IMG/VR virus record: IMGVR_UViG_3300008266_000313 | Span: 1-38,112 of that record | DNA from: a virus | Strand: one strand, 5' to 3' | DNA length: 38,112 bases | Shown here: positions 19,945-28,856 of the stretch, in pieces | How positions within the stretch are numbered: position 1 is the stretch's first letter | Layout of the letters: each line of letters starts with the position of its first letter | Made by a program: the position numbers and the translations under genes | Notes under the pieces: model-generated | Database searches by the model: none | What the model saw: only the letters and a program-made list of their open reading frames with translations | Told to the model about the DNA's origin: nothing

Positions 19945-22719
19945 ATGAAGGTTTTAAATGCAATGCAGTTAAAGAGTGGAGCTAAGGCGGAATATAACCG
20001 CATGGGCTCAATCACTCAACCTATACAATTTCTACCAAGAAAAGAAAAAGATGAAGATTGGACTGCTTGGAATTTAGATTGGCTAGAATGGCAAGGTCTT
20101 AAGCAAATCAGAAGAAATGCTAGAAGACTTATGAAGAACTATAAGCTAGCTAAAGGTATTATAGATAAAACAGATTACCTTGTTTCTGAGGATAATGAGA
20201 ATAGAGATCTTCTTGAAACATTAACCCAAGAAGATTTCAGCGCATTAGAACTTAAGTTCTACCCAATTATTCCAAATGTTATTAATGTAATGGTATCTGA
20301 GTTTGCAAAGCGCAATACAAAAGTTACCTTTAAAGCTGTAGATGAGTTCACATATAATGAACTCATGGAACAAAAAAGACAAGCTGTAGAGCAGGTTCTT
20401 CTTTCTCAAGCTGAGCAAAAGCTCATTACTAATATGATTGAGATGGGAGTTGATCCCAATGATCCTGAGATTCAAGAAAAATTACAACAGCAGCTTGCTC
20501 CTGAAAATCTTAAAACTCTTCCAGAAATTGAAGATTTCTTTACTAAAAACTACAGATCTATGGGTGAGCAATGGGCTCAACACCAGTTCAAAGTAGATGA
20601 AGAGCGCTTCAAAATGGATGAGCTTGAGGAGAGAGCTTTCAGAGATATGTTAATTACAGATAGAGAGTTCTGGCACTTCCGCATGATGGATGATGACTAT
20701 GATATTGAACTCTGGAATCCTGTAATGACTTTCTACCACAAATCACCTGAAGTAAGATATATTTCTCAGGGTAACTGGGTAGGAAAAATTGAGATGATGA
20801 CTGTGGCTGATGTTATAGATAAGTATGGTTATCTTATGACTCAAGAACAGCTTGAATCTCTTGAAGCTATTTATCCAGTAAGATCTGCAGGTTATCCTCT
20901 ACAGGGATACCAAAATGATGGTAGTTACTATGATGCTACTAAGGGTCATGATTGGAATACTAACATGCCTTCTTTACAATACAGACAATTTGTATCCATG
21001 TATGATAACTTCATCTATAATGGTGGAGATATTGTAAACTGGGTAATGGGTGAGTCTGAAGATTATAAAGACATGGGTATGGCTTTCATGCTCAGAACAA
21101 CTACAGCTTATTGGAAATCACAACGCAAAGTAGGTCACCTTACAAAGATTACAGAGTCAGGTGAAGTAATTGTAGATATCATTGATGAAGACTACAAGAT
21201 TACTGACAAACCTATTTACAACACAGCATTATTTAAAAATAAGACTAAAGACAATCTTATTTTTGGAGAGCATATCGAGTGGATCTGGATCAATGAAGTT
21301 TGGGGAGGTGTAAAAATTGGTCCTAACCACCCATCCTTCTGGGGTATGAATAACCCAGGAGGTATCAATCCTATGTATCTTGGAATAGATCAAAACCGCA
21401 TTGGTAAGCTTAGATTCCAGTTTAAAGGAGATAATACACTCTATGGATGCAAACTTCCAGTAGAGGGTTCAGTGTTCTCAGATAGAAATACAAGATCTAC
21501 AGCAATGGTAGATCTTATGAAACCTTTCCAGATTGGCTATAATATTGTCAACAATCAAATTGCTGACATCCTAGTAGATGAGTTGGGGACCGTAATTTTG
21601 TTGGATCAAAATGCGCTACCCCGACATTCTCTGGGTGAAGATTGGGGTAAGAACAATCTTGCTAAGGCTTATGTAGCTATGAAGAATTTCCAGATGTTAC
21701 CTCTGGATACAAGTATTACCAATACAGAAAACCCACTTGCTTTCCAACATTTCCAGGTTATGAACCTAGAACAGACTCAGCGTATGATGTCTAGGATTAA
21801 CTTGGCTAATTACTTTAAGCAGCAATGCTTTGAAGTAATAGGTATTACACCACAAAGACTTGGTCAGCAGATTGGTCAAACTAATACAGCTACTGGAGTA
21901 GAGCAAGCTGTGGCAGGATCTTATGCACAAACAGAGATGTACTTTGTACAACACTCTGATTATTTGATGCCTAGAGTTCACCAAATGAGAACTGATCTTG
22001 CTCAGTATTATCACTCTAAGAAACCTTCTTTGAGACTTCAGTACATGACTACTCTTGATGAGAAGGTAAACTTTGAGATTAATGGTACAGATCTATTGCT
22101 CAGAGACATCAATGTATTCTGCACTACTAAAGCTAATCACAGAGCTATGGTAGAACAAATGAAGCAATTGGCTCTTTCTAATAATACATCAGGTGCAAGT
22201 ATCTATGACCTGGGTAATATCATGACTGCAGAATCTATGGCTGAGCTTACTCATAGTCTTAAGAAGATTGAAGATAAAGCGAATCAACAAAGACAAGAGC
22301 AAATGCAGCATGAGCAGCAAATGCAACAAGCTCAACTTGAACAACAAGCAAAAGAGAAGCAGCTTGAGCTTGATCATGAGTCTATGGAGAAAGAAAAAGA
22401 CCGCAGAGTTAAACTTCTTGAAGCTCAGATTAAAGCTGCAGGTTATGGTTCTATGCAAGACATTAACCAGAATCTACAATCTGATTATGCAGATCAAATG
22501 GATATTATCCGCAAATCTGATGAGTTCCAACAAACTATGGGTCTAAAACAGCAGGTTCAATCTAACAAAGAAATGAATGCTAGAGAAAAACTTGCTATTG
22601 AAAGAGAAAAGATTCAGGCTCAGAGAGATATGAAGAATACTGAGTTACAGATAGCTAAAGAGAACAAAAACAAGTATGATCAACCAAAGTCTAGAGAAAA
22701 TAAGAACAAGAAAAAGTAA
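19945..22719 (+). CDS. Portal protein
   Basis: The 924-residue protein directly follows the terminase. Features of large portals are visible: a helical N-terminal part (NARRLMKNYKLAKGIIDKTD), the segment FYPIIPNVINVMVSEFAKRN (about 108-127), a long wing and stem region, and a C-terminal Gln/Glu/Lys-rich coiled coil of about 170 residues (for example QMQHEQQMQQAQLEQQAKEK). Such a long coiled-coil barrel extension is seen in other very large portals. It forms the twelve-subunit ring through which DNA enters. Confidence comes from position, size and layout. Confidence 0.8.
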   Translation: MKVLNAMQLKSGAKAEYNRMGSITQPIQFLPRKEKDEDWTAWNLDWLEWQGLKQIRRNARRLMKNYKLAKGIIDKTDYLVSEDNENRDLLETLTQEDFSALELKFYPIIPNVINVMVSEFAKRNTKVTFKAVDEFTYNELMEQKRQAVEQVLLSQAEQKLITNMIEMGVDPNDPEIQEKLQQQLAPENLKTLPEIEDFFTKNYRSMGEQWAQHQFKVDEERFKMDELEERAFRDMLITDREFWHFRMMDDDYDIELWNPVMTFYHKSPEVRYISQGNWVGKIEMMTVADVIDKYGYLMTQEQLESLEAIYPVRSAGYPLQGYQNDGSYYDATKGHDWNTNMPSLQYRQFVSMYDNFIYNGGDIVNWVMGESEDYKDMGMAFMLRTTTAYWKSQRKVGHLTKITESGEVIVDIIDEDYKITDKPIYNTALFKNKTKDNLIFGEHIEWIWINEVWGGVKIGPNHPSFWGMNNPGGINPMYLGIDQNRIGKLRFQFKGDNTLYGCKLPVEGSVFSDRNTRSTAMVDLMKPFQIGYNIVNNQIADILVDELGTVILLDQNALPRHSLGEDWGKNNLAKAYVAMKNFQMLPLDTSITNTENPLAFQHFQVMNLEQTQRMMSRINLANYFKQQCFEVIGITPQRLGQQIGQTNTATGVEQAVAGSYAQTEMYFVQHSDYLMPRVHQMRTDLAQYYHSKKPSLRLQYMTTLDEKVNFEINGTDLLLRDINVFCTTKANHRAMVEQMKQLALSNNTSGASIYDLGNIMTAESMAELTHSLKKIEDKANQQRQEQMQHEQQMQQAQLEQQAKEKQLELDHESMEKEKDRRVKLLEAQIKAAGYGSMQDINQNLQSDYADQMDIIRKSDEFQQTMGLKQQVQSNKEMNAREKLAIEREKIQAQRDMKNTELQIAKENKNKYDQPKSRENKNKKK

Positions 22720-22778
22720 ACTTAGCTATCTAGTGGAAAATTTGTTTTAGCTACCTAAACTTAAAATGTTTATTTACA

Positions 22779-22786
22779 TAAATTTG
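22779..22786 (+). promoter_or_regulatory. Candidate -7 promoter element (TAAATTTG)
   Basis: TAAATTTG fits TAnnTTTG and lies 45 bases before the ATG at 22832 in a non-coding gap; a TTTG at 22741 is too far for the -33 place. The leader carries AAACCAAAACCAG before the start. Likely a promoter for the scaffold and capsid genes. Confidence 0.45.
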
Positions 22787-22831
22787 CTTATATTATAAAT
22801 AAGTATTAGAGAATAAACCAAAACCAGCAAT

Positions 22832-24070
22832 ATGTCTGATACCAAAACCAACACAGCATCTACCACTGTACAAGAGGTAGAAATGGATCTAGATAATCTT
22901 CTAGGTTCACCTGGTGCAGAGAATGTAATGTTACCTGCAGCAGAAGAGAAGAAACCAAGTGTATTTGCACAACCAACTGTAGATACCTCGTTCCTTGACA
23001 AAGATGAAGATATTCCAGAAGAAGGCACAACTCCACCTCCTGCTGTAGTTTCTAAAGCTCTTGATGAGATTGTAAAAGAGGACATGGGTATGGAGGAGAC
23101 TGAGGATGAAGATTCTAAGTCTACTGGAAGACCTAAAATGTCTAAAGATGCAATGATTGAGCTTGCAAAGAAGCTTATTGAAAAAGGACAACTTATTCCT
23201 TTTGATGATGATAAGCCTATTGAAAAGTATTCAGCTCAAGATTTTGAAGAGTTGTTTGAAGCTAACATGCAAGAGAAGGAGCGCAAGCTTAGAGAACAAA
23301 CCCCAGTGGAGTTCTTTGAAGCTCTTCCTGAAGAACTTCAGTATGCTGCTAAGTATGTAGCTGATGGAGGACAAGATCTTAGAGGTCTGTTTAAAGTTCT
23401 GGCTCAAGTAGAAGAAGTAAGATCATTAGATCCTTCTACTGAAGATGGACAAGAGACTATTGTAAGATCTTACCTGCAAGCAACAAACTTTGGTACAACT
23501 GAAGAAATTGAGGAAGAGATTGAAGCTTGGAAAGATAGAGGAGATCTAGAGTCAAAAGCTAATAAGTTTAAGCCAAAGTTGGATGCTATGCAAGAGCAGG
23601 TAGTTCAACAGAGATTGGCTCAGCAAGAAAAGCTGCGTCACCAACAACATGCTCAGGCTCAAGCTTATATGGAGAATGTATACAATGTATTATCTCCAGG
23701 AGAGCTTAATGGACTCAAGGTGGATAAGAAAGTACAAAGCATGCTTTATACTGGTCTTGTTCAACCTAACTATCCTTCAGTAAGTGGAAGACCTACTAAT
23801 ATGTTGGGGCACCTTCTTGAGAAATATCAATATGTAGAACCTAGACATGATCTAATTGCAGAAGCACTTTGGCTTCTTGCAGATCCTGATGGGTACAAAG
23901 CTAAAGTTAGAGAAGTAGCTGTTAAAGACACAGTAGCTAAAACAGTAAGACAACTCAAAACTGAGCAAGCAAGTAAGAATGTATCCTCTGTAGCAGATGA
24001 TAATGATGAACCAAGAAGAACATCACCTCAAAAGCTTCAGAGAGCACAGAATAGTTTTTTTAAACGCTAA
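22832..24070 (+). CDS. Probable capsid scaffolding protein
   Basis: The 412-residue protein lies between portal and major capsid genes. Its first 110 residues are acidic and low-complexity (DKDEDIPEEGTTPPPA; EETEDEDSKSTGRPK), the centre is a long Glu/Gln-rich coiled coil (EEIEEEIEAWKDRGDLESKA; QEQVVQQRLAQQEKLRHQQH), and the C-terminus is short and basic (SPQKLQRAQNSFFKR). This composition and a basic C-terminal capsid-contact tail are typical of internal scaffolds. No protease domain is visible here or nearby. Confidence 0.7.
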   Translation: MSDTKTNTASTTVQEVEMDLDNLLGSPGAENVMLPAAEEKKPSVFAQPTVDTSFLDKDEDIPEEGTTPPPAVVSKALDEIVKEDMGMEETEDEDSKSTGRPKMSKDAMIELAKKLIEKGQLIPFDDDKPIEKYSAQDFEELFEANMQEKERKLREQTPVEFFEALPEELQYAAKYVADGGQDLRGLFKVLAQVEEVRSLDPSTEDGQETIVRSYLQATNFGTTEEIEEEIEAWKDRGDLESKANKFKPKLDAMQEQVVQQRLAQQEKLRHQQHAQAQAYMENVYNVLSPGELNGLKVDKKVQSMLYTGLVQPNYPSVSGRPTNMLGHLLEKYQYVEPRHDLIAEALWLLADPDGYKAKVREVAVKDTVAKTVRQLKTEQASKNVSSVADDNDEPRRTSPQKLQRAQNSFFKR

Positions 24071-24091
24071 TTAACAATTAACAATTAACAA
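24071..24091 (+). repeat. (TTAACAA)3 in the major capsid leader
   Basis: Three exact TTAACAA units directly follow the scaffold stop codon, followed by the degenerate ATCAATAATTAACC and the start leader. It may be a leader element for very strong expression, or a simple tandem repeat. Confidence 0.85.
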
Positions 24092-24117
24092 TCAATAATT
24101 AACCTAAATCAAATCAA

Positions 24118-25743
24118 ATGGCAACTCCAGTTTTAAATAATGGTATTTTCCTGCGCGATACCAATTATCAAGCAAGTTCCCATGTGGATTCATACCACTT
24201 GGTAAACATGCTTAAGAATGCAGAACCTATGGACTTAGGTCCAGTAGATATCTGGGCTATGGCTCAGAAAGTAGAAATGCCTCTTTACCAGCTTTCTAGC
24301 TTTGGTGGTAAGAACATCATCATGGTAGACAATGCTCGTGGTGAGTATAAGTGGCAGACTCCTGTATCTCAGGATCTTCCTTATATCATTGAGGATATTG
24401 AACCAAACAACCAGAACAAAGGTATTGATGGTACTACCTTCAAAATCAAAATCAACCGTAGAGAGTTTGGACATGGTGATATCATCACTTATGACAAGTA
24501 CAATGGTTGTGAAATGTACATCACTGCTGATGACATTCTTCCTATGGGAGATGGTTTCATCTACACTGTACAATTAGTAAACAATGACAACTACAAGTTC
24601 TTAGATAACAAGTATTTGTCAAATGGTACTAAGATCTTCAGAAAAGGTTCTGCGCGTGGTGAGTATGGTGAGAGATTCTCTGACATCATGACCCGCTCTG
24701 GTTTCCGTGAGTTCTACAACTTCGTAGGTGGAGCTGAAGCACATGTACACTATTCAGTATCTTCTCGCGCTGACCTTATGGTTAAGGGTGGATTAAATGC
24801 TGATGGCACTGTACCTGTAACTGAGATCTGGAGAAACTTTGACAAGCAAATGGATCCATCAATCACTAAGATTGAAGACATGGTATCTGTAATGGGTAAA
24901 GATTATGTGAAGAAAGCAGTATCTAATGGTACATTGACTCGCACATTCTTGACTACTATGGAATCTGCACACTTGACTAAAATTGCTACTGACATTGAAA
25001 CTTACTTGATGTGGGGTCATGGTGGTCGCATTAAGCAAGATGGTCCAGATGATATGCGTCTTTCTGTAGGTTTGTGGAAGCAGTTGGATAACTCCTTCAA
25101 GCGTGTTTACAACAAGAATAACTTCTCTTTGGAATTATTCCGTGGTGAGCTTTACAACTTCTATGCAGGTCGCGTTGAGTTCCAAGGTCCAGATCCTAAG
25201 CGTCAGCTTATTGTACAAACTGGTATGGGTGGTATGCGCATGGTTAATGAAGCTATTAAGCGTGAAGCAGTTAACTCAGGTTTGGTTATCCAGGCTGCAG
25301 ACAACAATGGTATTGGAGCAATCACTGGTAAAGGAATGGATCTGAACTACGGATTTGCATTCACTAGCTATGTGATCCCATTCTTGGCAAATGTTAAGTT
25401 TGTCTTGAACCCTGCTTTTGATAACTTGCATACAAATGACATTGAAAACCCAATCATTGATGGTAACCCATTGTCATCTTATAGCTTTGTTATCTTTGAT
25501 ATCACTGACACAGGTAATGACAACATCTTCATGTTGAAGTTATCTTGGGATAATCAATTGAAGTGGTGGTATCAGAACGGTACTATGGATTACATGGGTA
25601 GAACTCAAGGGTTCCAAAGCTCAGGTCAATTCAATGGTTACCGTGTAATGATGACTCAAACAATGCCAGCAATCTGGGTAAAAGACCCAACCAAAGTGTT
25701 GAAAATTGTTATGAGAAACCCAATCACTGGTGGATCATTCTAA
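24118..25743 (+). CDS. Major capsid protein
   Basis: The 541-residue protein follows portal and scaffold in the usual order and is the best candidate for the capsid subunit. About 16 of 22 Arg codons are CGT or CGC, and C-ending AAC/TTC codons are frequent, while flanking genes use AGA; this marks very high expression. The N-terminal arm (about residues 1-60) is followed by mixed alpha-beta segments with no known enzyme motif. A strong terminator lies directly behind it. An HK97-like fold is expected from family knowledge, not shown by the sequence. Confidence 0.75.
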   Translation: MATPVLNNGIFLRDTNYQASSHVDSYHLVNMLKNAEPMDLGPVDIWAMAQKVEMPLYQLSSFGGKNIIMVDNARGEYKWQTPVSQDLPYIIEDIEPNNQNKGIDGTTFKIKINRREFGHGDIITYDKYNGCEMYITADDILPMGDGFIYTVQLVNNDNYKFLDNKYLSNGTKIFRKGSARGEYGERFSDIMTRSGFREFYNFVGGAEAHVHYSVSSRADLMVKGGLNADGTVPVTEIWRNFDKQMDPSITKIEDMVSVMGKDYVKKAVSNGTLTRTFLTTMESAHLTKIATDIETYLMWGHGGRIKQDGPDDMRLSVGLWKQLDNSFKRVYNKNNFSLELFRGELYNFYAGRVEFQGPDPKRQLIVQTGMGGMRMVNEAIKREAVNSGLVIQAADNNGIGAITGKGMDLNYGFAFTSYVIPFLANVKFVLNPAFDNLHTNDIENPIIDGNPLSSYSFVIFDITDTGNDNIFMLKLSWDNQLKWWYQNGTMDYMGRTQGFQSSGQFNGYRVMMTQTMPAIWVKDPTKVLKIVMRNPITGGSF

Positions 25744-25762
25744 TTACTAATTATGTAAACCT

Positions 25763-25793
25763 AAAAAGGGAGGGGGAAACTCCTCCCTTTTTT
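25763..25793 (+). terminator. Terminator after the major capsid gene
   Basis: AAAAGGGAGG pairs with CCTCCCTTTT around a short loop and TTTTTT follows. It lies 20 bases after the stop codon and may attenuate transcription so that capsid message exceeds downstream message. Confidence 0.85.
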
Positions 25794-25807
25794 AATAAAA
25801 AATAAAA

Positions 25808-26302
25808 ATGGCTATCAAACTCCTTCAGAAATTATTTCCTGCGTCACCTGACCCAGTAATTGCTTCACATCAGATTAGAGAAGCAGCTATTCCCCGCTTT
25901 GCTCACCTTAATGAGGTGGTAGCTGATATCAATGATATTGCTTACTATACTTTAGATTATTCTGTATCACAAGTTGCTAATGTAACTACAAGTAAGGGTA
26001 TTATAGAGATTATTAATTTTGACACAGCACTTTCATTACCTGATCCAGCATTTGCTACTTCAGCGCCTTTGTATATCTACAATTTAGATATTTCAATAAA
26101 CTCAGATGATAACTATGTTCAAATAACTCCTTATTACAATCAAGTAATTAATGACAATTCTATTCCATACTTACTTGTTACTGGAGCTTTATTAAATCAA
26201 GTTACTCTTCAGATTTACAATGCAAGCCCTGCAGTTGCAGGAGCTAATCAGTGGACATCTCCATTCTATGTTTTCTATGAAATCAAGAATATAGCACAGT
26301 AA
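25808..26302 (+). CDS. Putative head-associated protein
   Basis: A 164-residue protein that starts MAIKLLQKLFPASPDPVIAS. After a short helical N-terminus (residues 20-45) the rest is beta-rich with few charges (DYSVSQVANVTTSKGIIEII; NDNSIPYLLVTGALLNQVTL), as in capsid decoration or head-fibre proteins. It directly follows the capsid gene and its terminator. There is no Cys and no membrane segment. A decoration protein is the favoured guess. Confidence 0.6.
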   Translation: MAIKLLQKLFPASPDPVIASHQIREAAIPRFAHLNEVVADINDIAYYTLDYSVSQVANVTTSKGIIEIINFDTALSLPDPAFATSAPLYIYNLDISINSDDNYVQITPYYNQVINDNSIPYLLVTGALLNQVTLQIYNASPAVAGANQWTSPFYVFYEIKNIAQ

Positions 26303-26333
26303 TTTGTTTTTTAGTTAATAATAAATAAATTTG
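26303..26333 (+). promoter_or_regulatory. Full Bacteroidota-type promoter
   Basis: TTTG at 26303-26306, exactly 19 bases, then TAAATTTG at 26326-26333: a full consensus match. It sits just after the stop codon of the previous gene and 21 bases before the next ATG, with AAAACCAAAACCAAAAC between. Confidence 0.8.
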
Positions 26334-26354
26334 TAAAAACCAAAACCAAAACAA

Positions 26355-27368
26355 ATGAGTTACACTATGGTAGAATTACCCACAGTTAAGTCGGGTAATA
26401 TTTCAATCAAGCCTTATTTTGAACCAGAGAAATCCAATCTAGGTTTAGAAAAGTATGGTCTTTCTCTTTTTGATGGAGTATTCCATGAAGAACAACTTGC
26501 TTGTCTTGAGCAAAATGGTATTAAGCGCTACATTACAGGGCTTAATGAATTTGCTCCTGATATCAAGAATCTTAAGGATCCTGATCTAAGAGAAGCAAAA
26601 ATTACTGAGATTAGAAATGTTGTAGCAAAACTTGAATCTGAGTTAGCTGCTAACATTATTGATCCTGCTGATCCAGAGTTTTGGAATAAAGTAAAATTAC
26701 TTAAGCCAAACAATGATGAATTTTGGAACAGAATCACTATACGCTGTGGTAATGAACCAGTATTCTTAGATCCAGCTAAAGATCCTTATGATCTCATTAA
26801 GCTTTATGGCATTGAAGCAGGTGGATTCTCTATTGTAGCTAGAAGCTATGAAGATGCTAGATCAAGAGCAGTAGCTCCTAAGTTTTACCTAGATAAAACA
26901 GTTGACACTGTATCTACTAAAACTGAGGTTAAAAAGCTTAAAAACAAAGCTCTTTCTGAACTTCAGAAACTTTATGACAAGAATGCTAACAAGCTTTTGT
27001 ATGTAGCTAAAGTAGTAGATGCTAATAGTGTACAATACAAAAAATCCACACCTAATGATATCATCTATGACAACATGGATAAATTCATTAATGGTGAGGG
27101 TGTAGAGTCAAACTTAAAGAGAGCAGCAGCATCATTCCTTGATACAGCAGCTCTTGATATGGAGACTCTTAAACTTAAGGCTATTATTAGAGATGCAACC
27201 TTCTATAAGATGATTGCTACCAAAACAGATGGCTTTATTTATCACATAGAATCTTCTGCAATGATGGGAAGAACTCCATCAGATTGTGTAGAATTCTTGC
27301 GAAATCCATTAAATGAGAGTATATTAATATCACTGACTAAGTCAGTTGAAAAATTCTGGAATCAGTAA
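26355..27368 (+). CDS. Structural protein of unknown role
   Basis: The 337-residue product has an N-terminal part with repeated Asp/Pro phrases (DPADPEFWNKVKLL, then FLDPAKDPYDLIKLYGIEAG at about 135-160) and a mainly helical C-terminal half (LKNKALSELQKLYDKNANKL). It has its own consensus promoter and is followed 21 bases later by the basic-peptide cluster. I recall the DPKNDPYDLIK type of motif from virion-gene blocks of large Bacteroidota phages. Its place in the capsid module suggests a head or internal protein. Confidence 0.6.
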   Translation: MSYTMVELPTVKSGNISIKPYFEPEKSNLGLEKYGLSLFDGVFHEEQLACLEQNGIKRYITGLNEFAPDIKNLKDPDLREAKITEIRNVVAKLESELAANIIDPADPEFWNKVKLLKPNNDEFWNRITIRCGNEPVFLDPAKDPYDLIKLYGIEAGGFSIVARSYEDARSRAVAPKFYLDKTVDTVSTKTEVKKLKNKALSELQKLYDKNANKLLYVAKVVDANSVQYKKSTPNDIIYDNMDKFINGEGVESNLKRAAASFLDTAALDMETLKLKAIIRDATFYKMIATKTDGFIYHIESSAMMGRTPSDCVEFLRNPLNESILISLTKSVEKFWNQ

Positions 27369-27389
27369 ACCTTTAAACACTATAAAAAA

Positions 27390-27722
27390 ATGAAAAAAGT
27401 TGCAGTTAAAAAATCCACTAAGCCAATGAAAAAATACATGACTGGTGGTATGGCAAATCCTAACAGTGCTAGTGAATTCATGTCTCCTAGCAAAGTTGCA
27501 GGAAAAGGTACTAAGTCTCGCGCTACTTCTTCTGGTGGAGTAAACACTCCTCCAACAGGTGCTACCCCTGGTAAAAAGATTAGCTCATCTACTACCTTTT
27601 CTAAGTCACCTACAAACCAAGCAAACCGTGGTTTGATGAAAAAAGGTGGATCTATGCCTAAAGCAATGTATGGCAAGACCATGATGAAAAAGGGTGGTGC
27701 AACCAAAGCTAAAAAGAAATAA
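27390..27722 (+). CDS. Very basic small virion-type protein, KKGG tail
   Basis: Lys and Arg dominate this 110-residue, low-complexity protein. The C-terminal 35 residues (LMKKGGSMPKAMYGKTMMKK and onward to the stop) are nearly repeated at the end of the next gene. MKKGG phrases recur across this cluster. Such proteins have no fold expected by composition and would bind DNA or RNA. It is the first of nine genes in a row with the same character, all in the capsid block, so I infer a packaged DNA-condensing role. Confidence 0.65.
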   Translation: MKKVAVKKSTKPMKKYMTGGMANPNSASEFMSPSKVAGKGTKSRATSSGGVNTPPTGATPGKKISSSTTFSKSPTNQANRGLMKKGGSMPKAMYGKTMMKKGGATKAKKK

Positions 27723-27724
27723 TT

Positions 27725-28267
27725 ATGAGCTCTCACATGAAGAAAGCAAAACTTAAGAAGGCTAATGCGGGTATGGTTGTTAAATCAACAGCCACCCCTA
27801 AGCCTACTGTAGATAGTGCTAAACCAAAGGTTTACACACCTAAAACATATGTAGATAAGTTTGGTAGAACTATGAAAGGAGTTCCTCCAAAACCTACTAC
27901 ATTTAAAAAAGGTGGATCTATGAAAACTCTTAAGAAAGCACAAAAAGGAGCTACTGTAAAAGCTACACCTGATAGCACTTCTTATTATAGAAATAAAGCT
28001 ATTCAAGCAACTAGCGATCAGGATTTTGCCATAGAGGCAGGTAATTTAGCTGCTTACTCTAGATATTTGGAAGCTGAAAAAAAAGCTAAACAAGCTCAAG
28101 CTAGACAAGCTAATAAAGGAAAACCAGGATATGACAAAAATGGATTTCCAATTTCAAAAGCTAAACCTGTAAGTAAAGCACCAGCTAAAAAAACAGGTGG
28201 TACTTTATCTAAAGCTATGTATGGTAAATCTATGATGAAAAAAGGTGGAAGCACCAAAAAGAAGTAA
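27725..28267 (+). CDS. Basic protein sharing a C-terminal tail with its neighbour
   Basis: Of 180 residues the C-terminal part (GGTLSKAMYGKSMMKKGGST) repeats the tail of the previous gene. A phrase FKKGGSMKTLKKAQKGATVK lies at about residue 60-80. The rest is rich in Lys, Ala, Pro and Thr with one Ala/Gln/Lys helical region (EAEKKAKQAQARQANKG). The shared tail may be a binding or virion-targeting signal. Start two bases after the previous stop. Confidence 0.65.
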   Translation: MSSHMKKAKLKKANAGMVVKSTATPKPTVDSAKPKVYTPKTYVDKFGRTMKGVPPKPTTFKKGGSMKTLKKAQKGATVKATPDSTSYYRNKAIQATSDQDFAIEAGNLAAYSRYLEAEKKAKQAQARQANKGKPGYDKNGFPISKAKPVSKAPAKKTGGTLSKAMYGKSMMKKGGSTKKK

Positions 28268-28269
28268 TC

Positions 28270-28455
28270 ATGGCTAAGAAAGCTAAATCAAAAGTCAATG
28301 CTGCGGGCAATTATACTAAACCTAGTATGAGAGCCCGCATCGTGGCTTCAGTTAAAGCAGGTAGTAAAGGTGGTGATCCAGGTCAGTGGTCAGCAAGAAA
28401 AGCACAAATTGTAGCTAAAAAATATAAAGCTGCTGGTGGAGGATATAAGAACTAA
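28270..28455 (+). CDS. DUF5872-like basic protein
   Basis: The 61-residue product contains NYTKPSMRARIVASVKAGSK followed by GGDPGQWSARKAQIVAKKYK and GGGYKN. I recognise this as the DUF5872 type of small protein, found in phages and large viruses: a short basic helix, then the invariant phrase KxGxPGQWSARKAQ. Its biochemical role is unknown to me. Its stop overlaps the ATG of the next gene (TAATG). Confidence 0.7.
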   Translation: MAKKAKSKVNAAGNYTKPSMRARIVASVKAGSKGGDPGQWSARKAQIVAKKYKAAGGGYKN

Positions 28456-28586
28456 TGGCTTGGTCTAATAAATATAAGAAGACTATAGATTGTAAAAATC
28501 CTAAAGGGTTTTCACAAAAAGCACATTGTTAAGCTAGAAAGCTGAGAAAAGCTGGTAAACCAACTAAGTCAAAACCTGTAAAGTAA
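28455..28586 (+). pseudogene. Conserved basic peptide gene with an in-frame TAA
   Basis: From ATG at 28455 the frame gives MAWSNKYKKTIDCKNPKGFS then QKAHC, a TAA at 28530-28532, and continues open as ARKLRKAGKPTKSKPVK to TAA at 28584. The phrase NPKGFSQKAHC followed by a basic tail is a peptide type I recall from phages and large viruses, usually with an uninterrupted frame and often Gln at this place (CAA to TAA is one change). It is therefore either a mutated gene, a read-through gene, or a truncated but functional 25-residue peptide. Start and stop are both tightly coupled to neighbours. Confidence 0.6.
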
Positions 28587-28856
28587 ATGGCACTCTCTAA
28601 GTCACAACAAAGTCTAAAGAATTGGACTAAGCAAAATTGGATGACTTCTGGTACCCATGCTAATAAAAAGAAGGGTTCCTCTAAAGAAGTAAAATCTAGT
28701 GGTAAGAAAAGATACTTACCAGAAGCTGCTTGGAGTTCTTTGTCTGCAGGAGAAAAAGCTGCTACCAATAAAGCTAAAGCTGAGGGTAACAGAAAAGGTA
28801 AACAATTTGTAAAACAACCTAAGAGCATAGCTCAAAAGGCAAAAAGATTTAGATAA
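28587..28856 (+). CDS. Basic protein of the LSKSQQSLKNWTKQ type
   Basis: The 89-residue product begins MALSKSQQSLKNWTKQNWMT and continues with KRYLPEAAWSSLSAGEKAAT and KGKQFVKQPKSIAQKAKRFR. These three phrases define a small protein type I have seen in phages and large DNA viruses; no function is established that I know of. It is followed by an ATG overlapping its stop codon (TAATG). Confidence 0.7.
   Translation: MALSKSQQSLKNWTKQNWMTSGTHANKKKGSSKEVKSSGKKRYLPEAAWSSLSAGEKAATNKAKAEGNRKGKQFVKQPKSIAQKAKRFR

Noticed and set aside
27380-27736. 118-codon open frame on the minus strand
   Set aside because: It is the exact shadow of a Lys-rich gene; long antisense frames arise readily opposite AAA/AAG-rich sequence.
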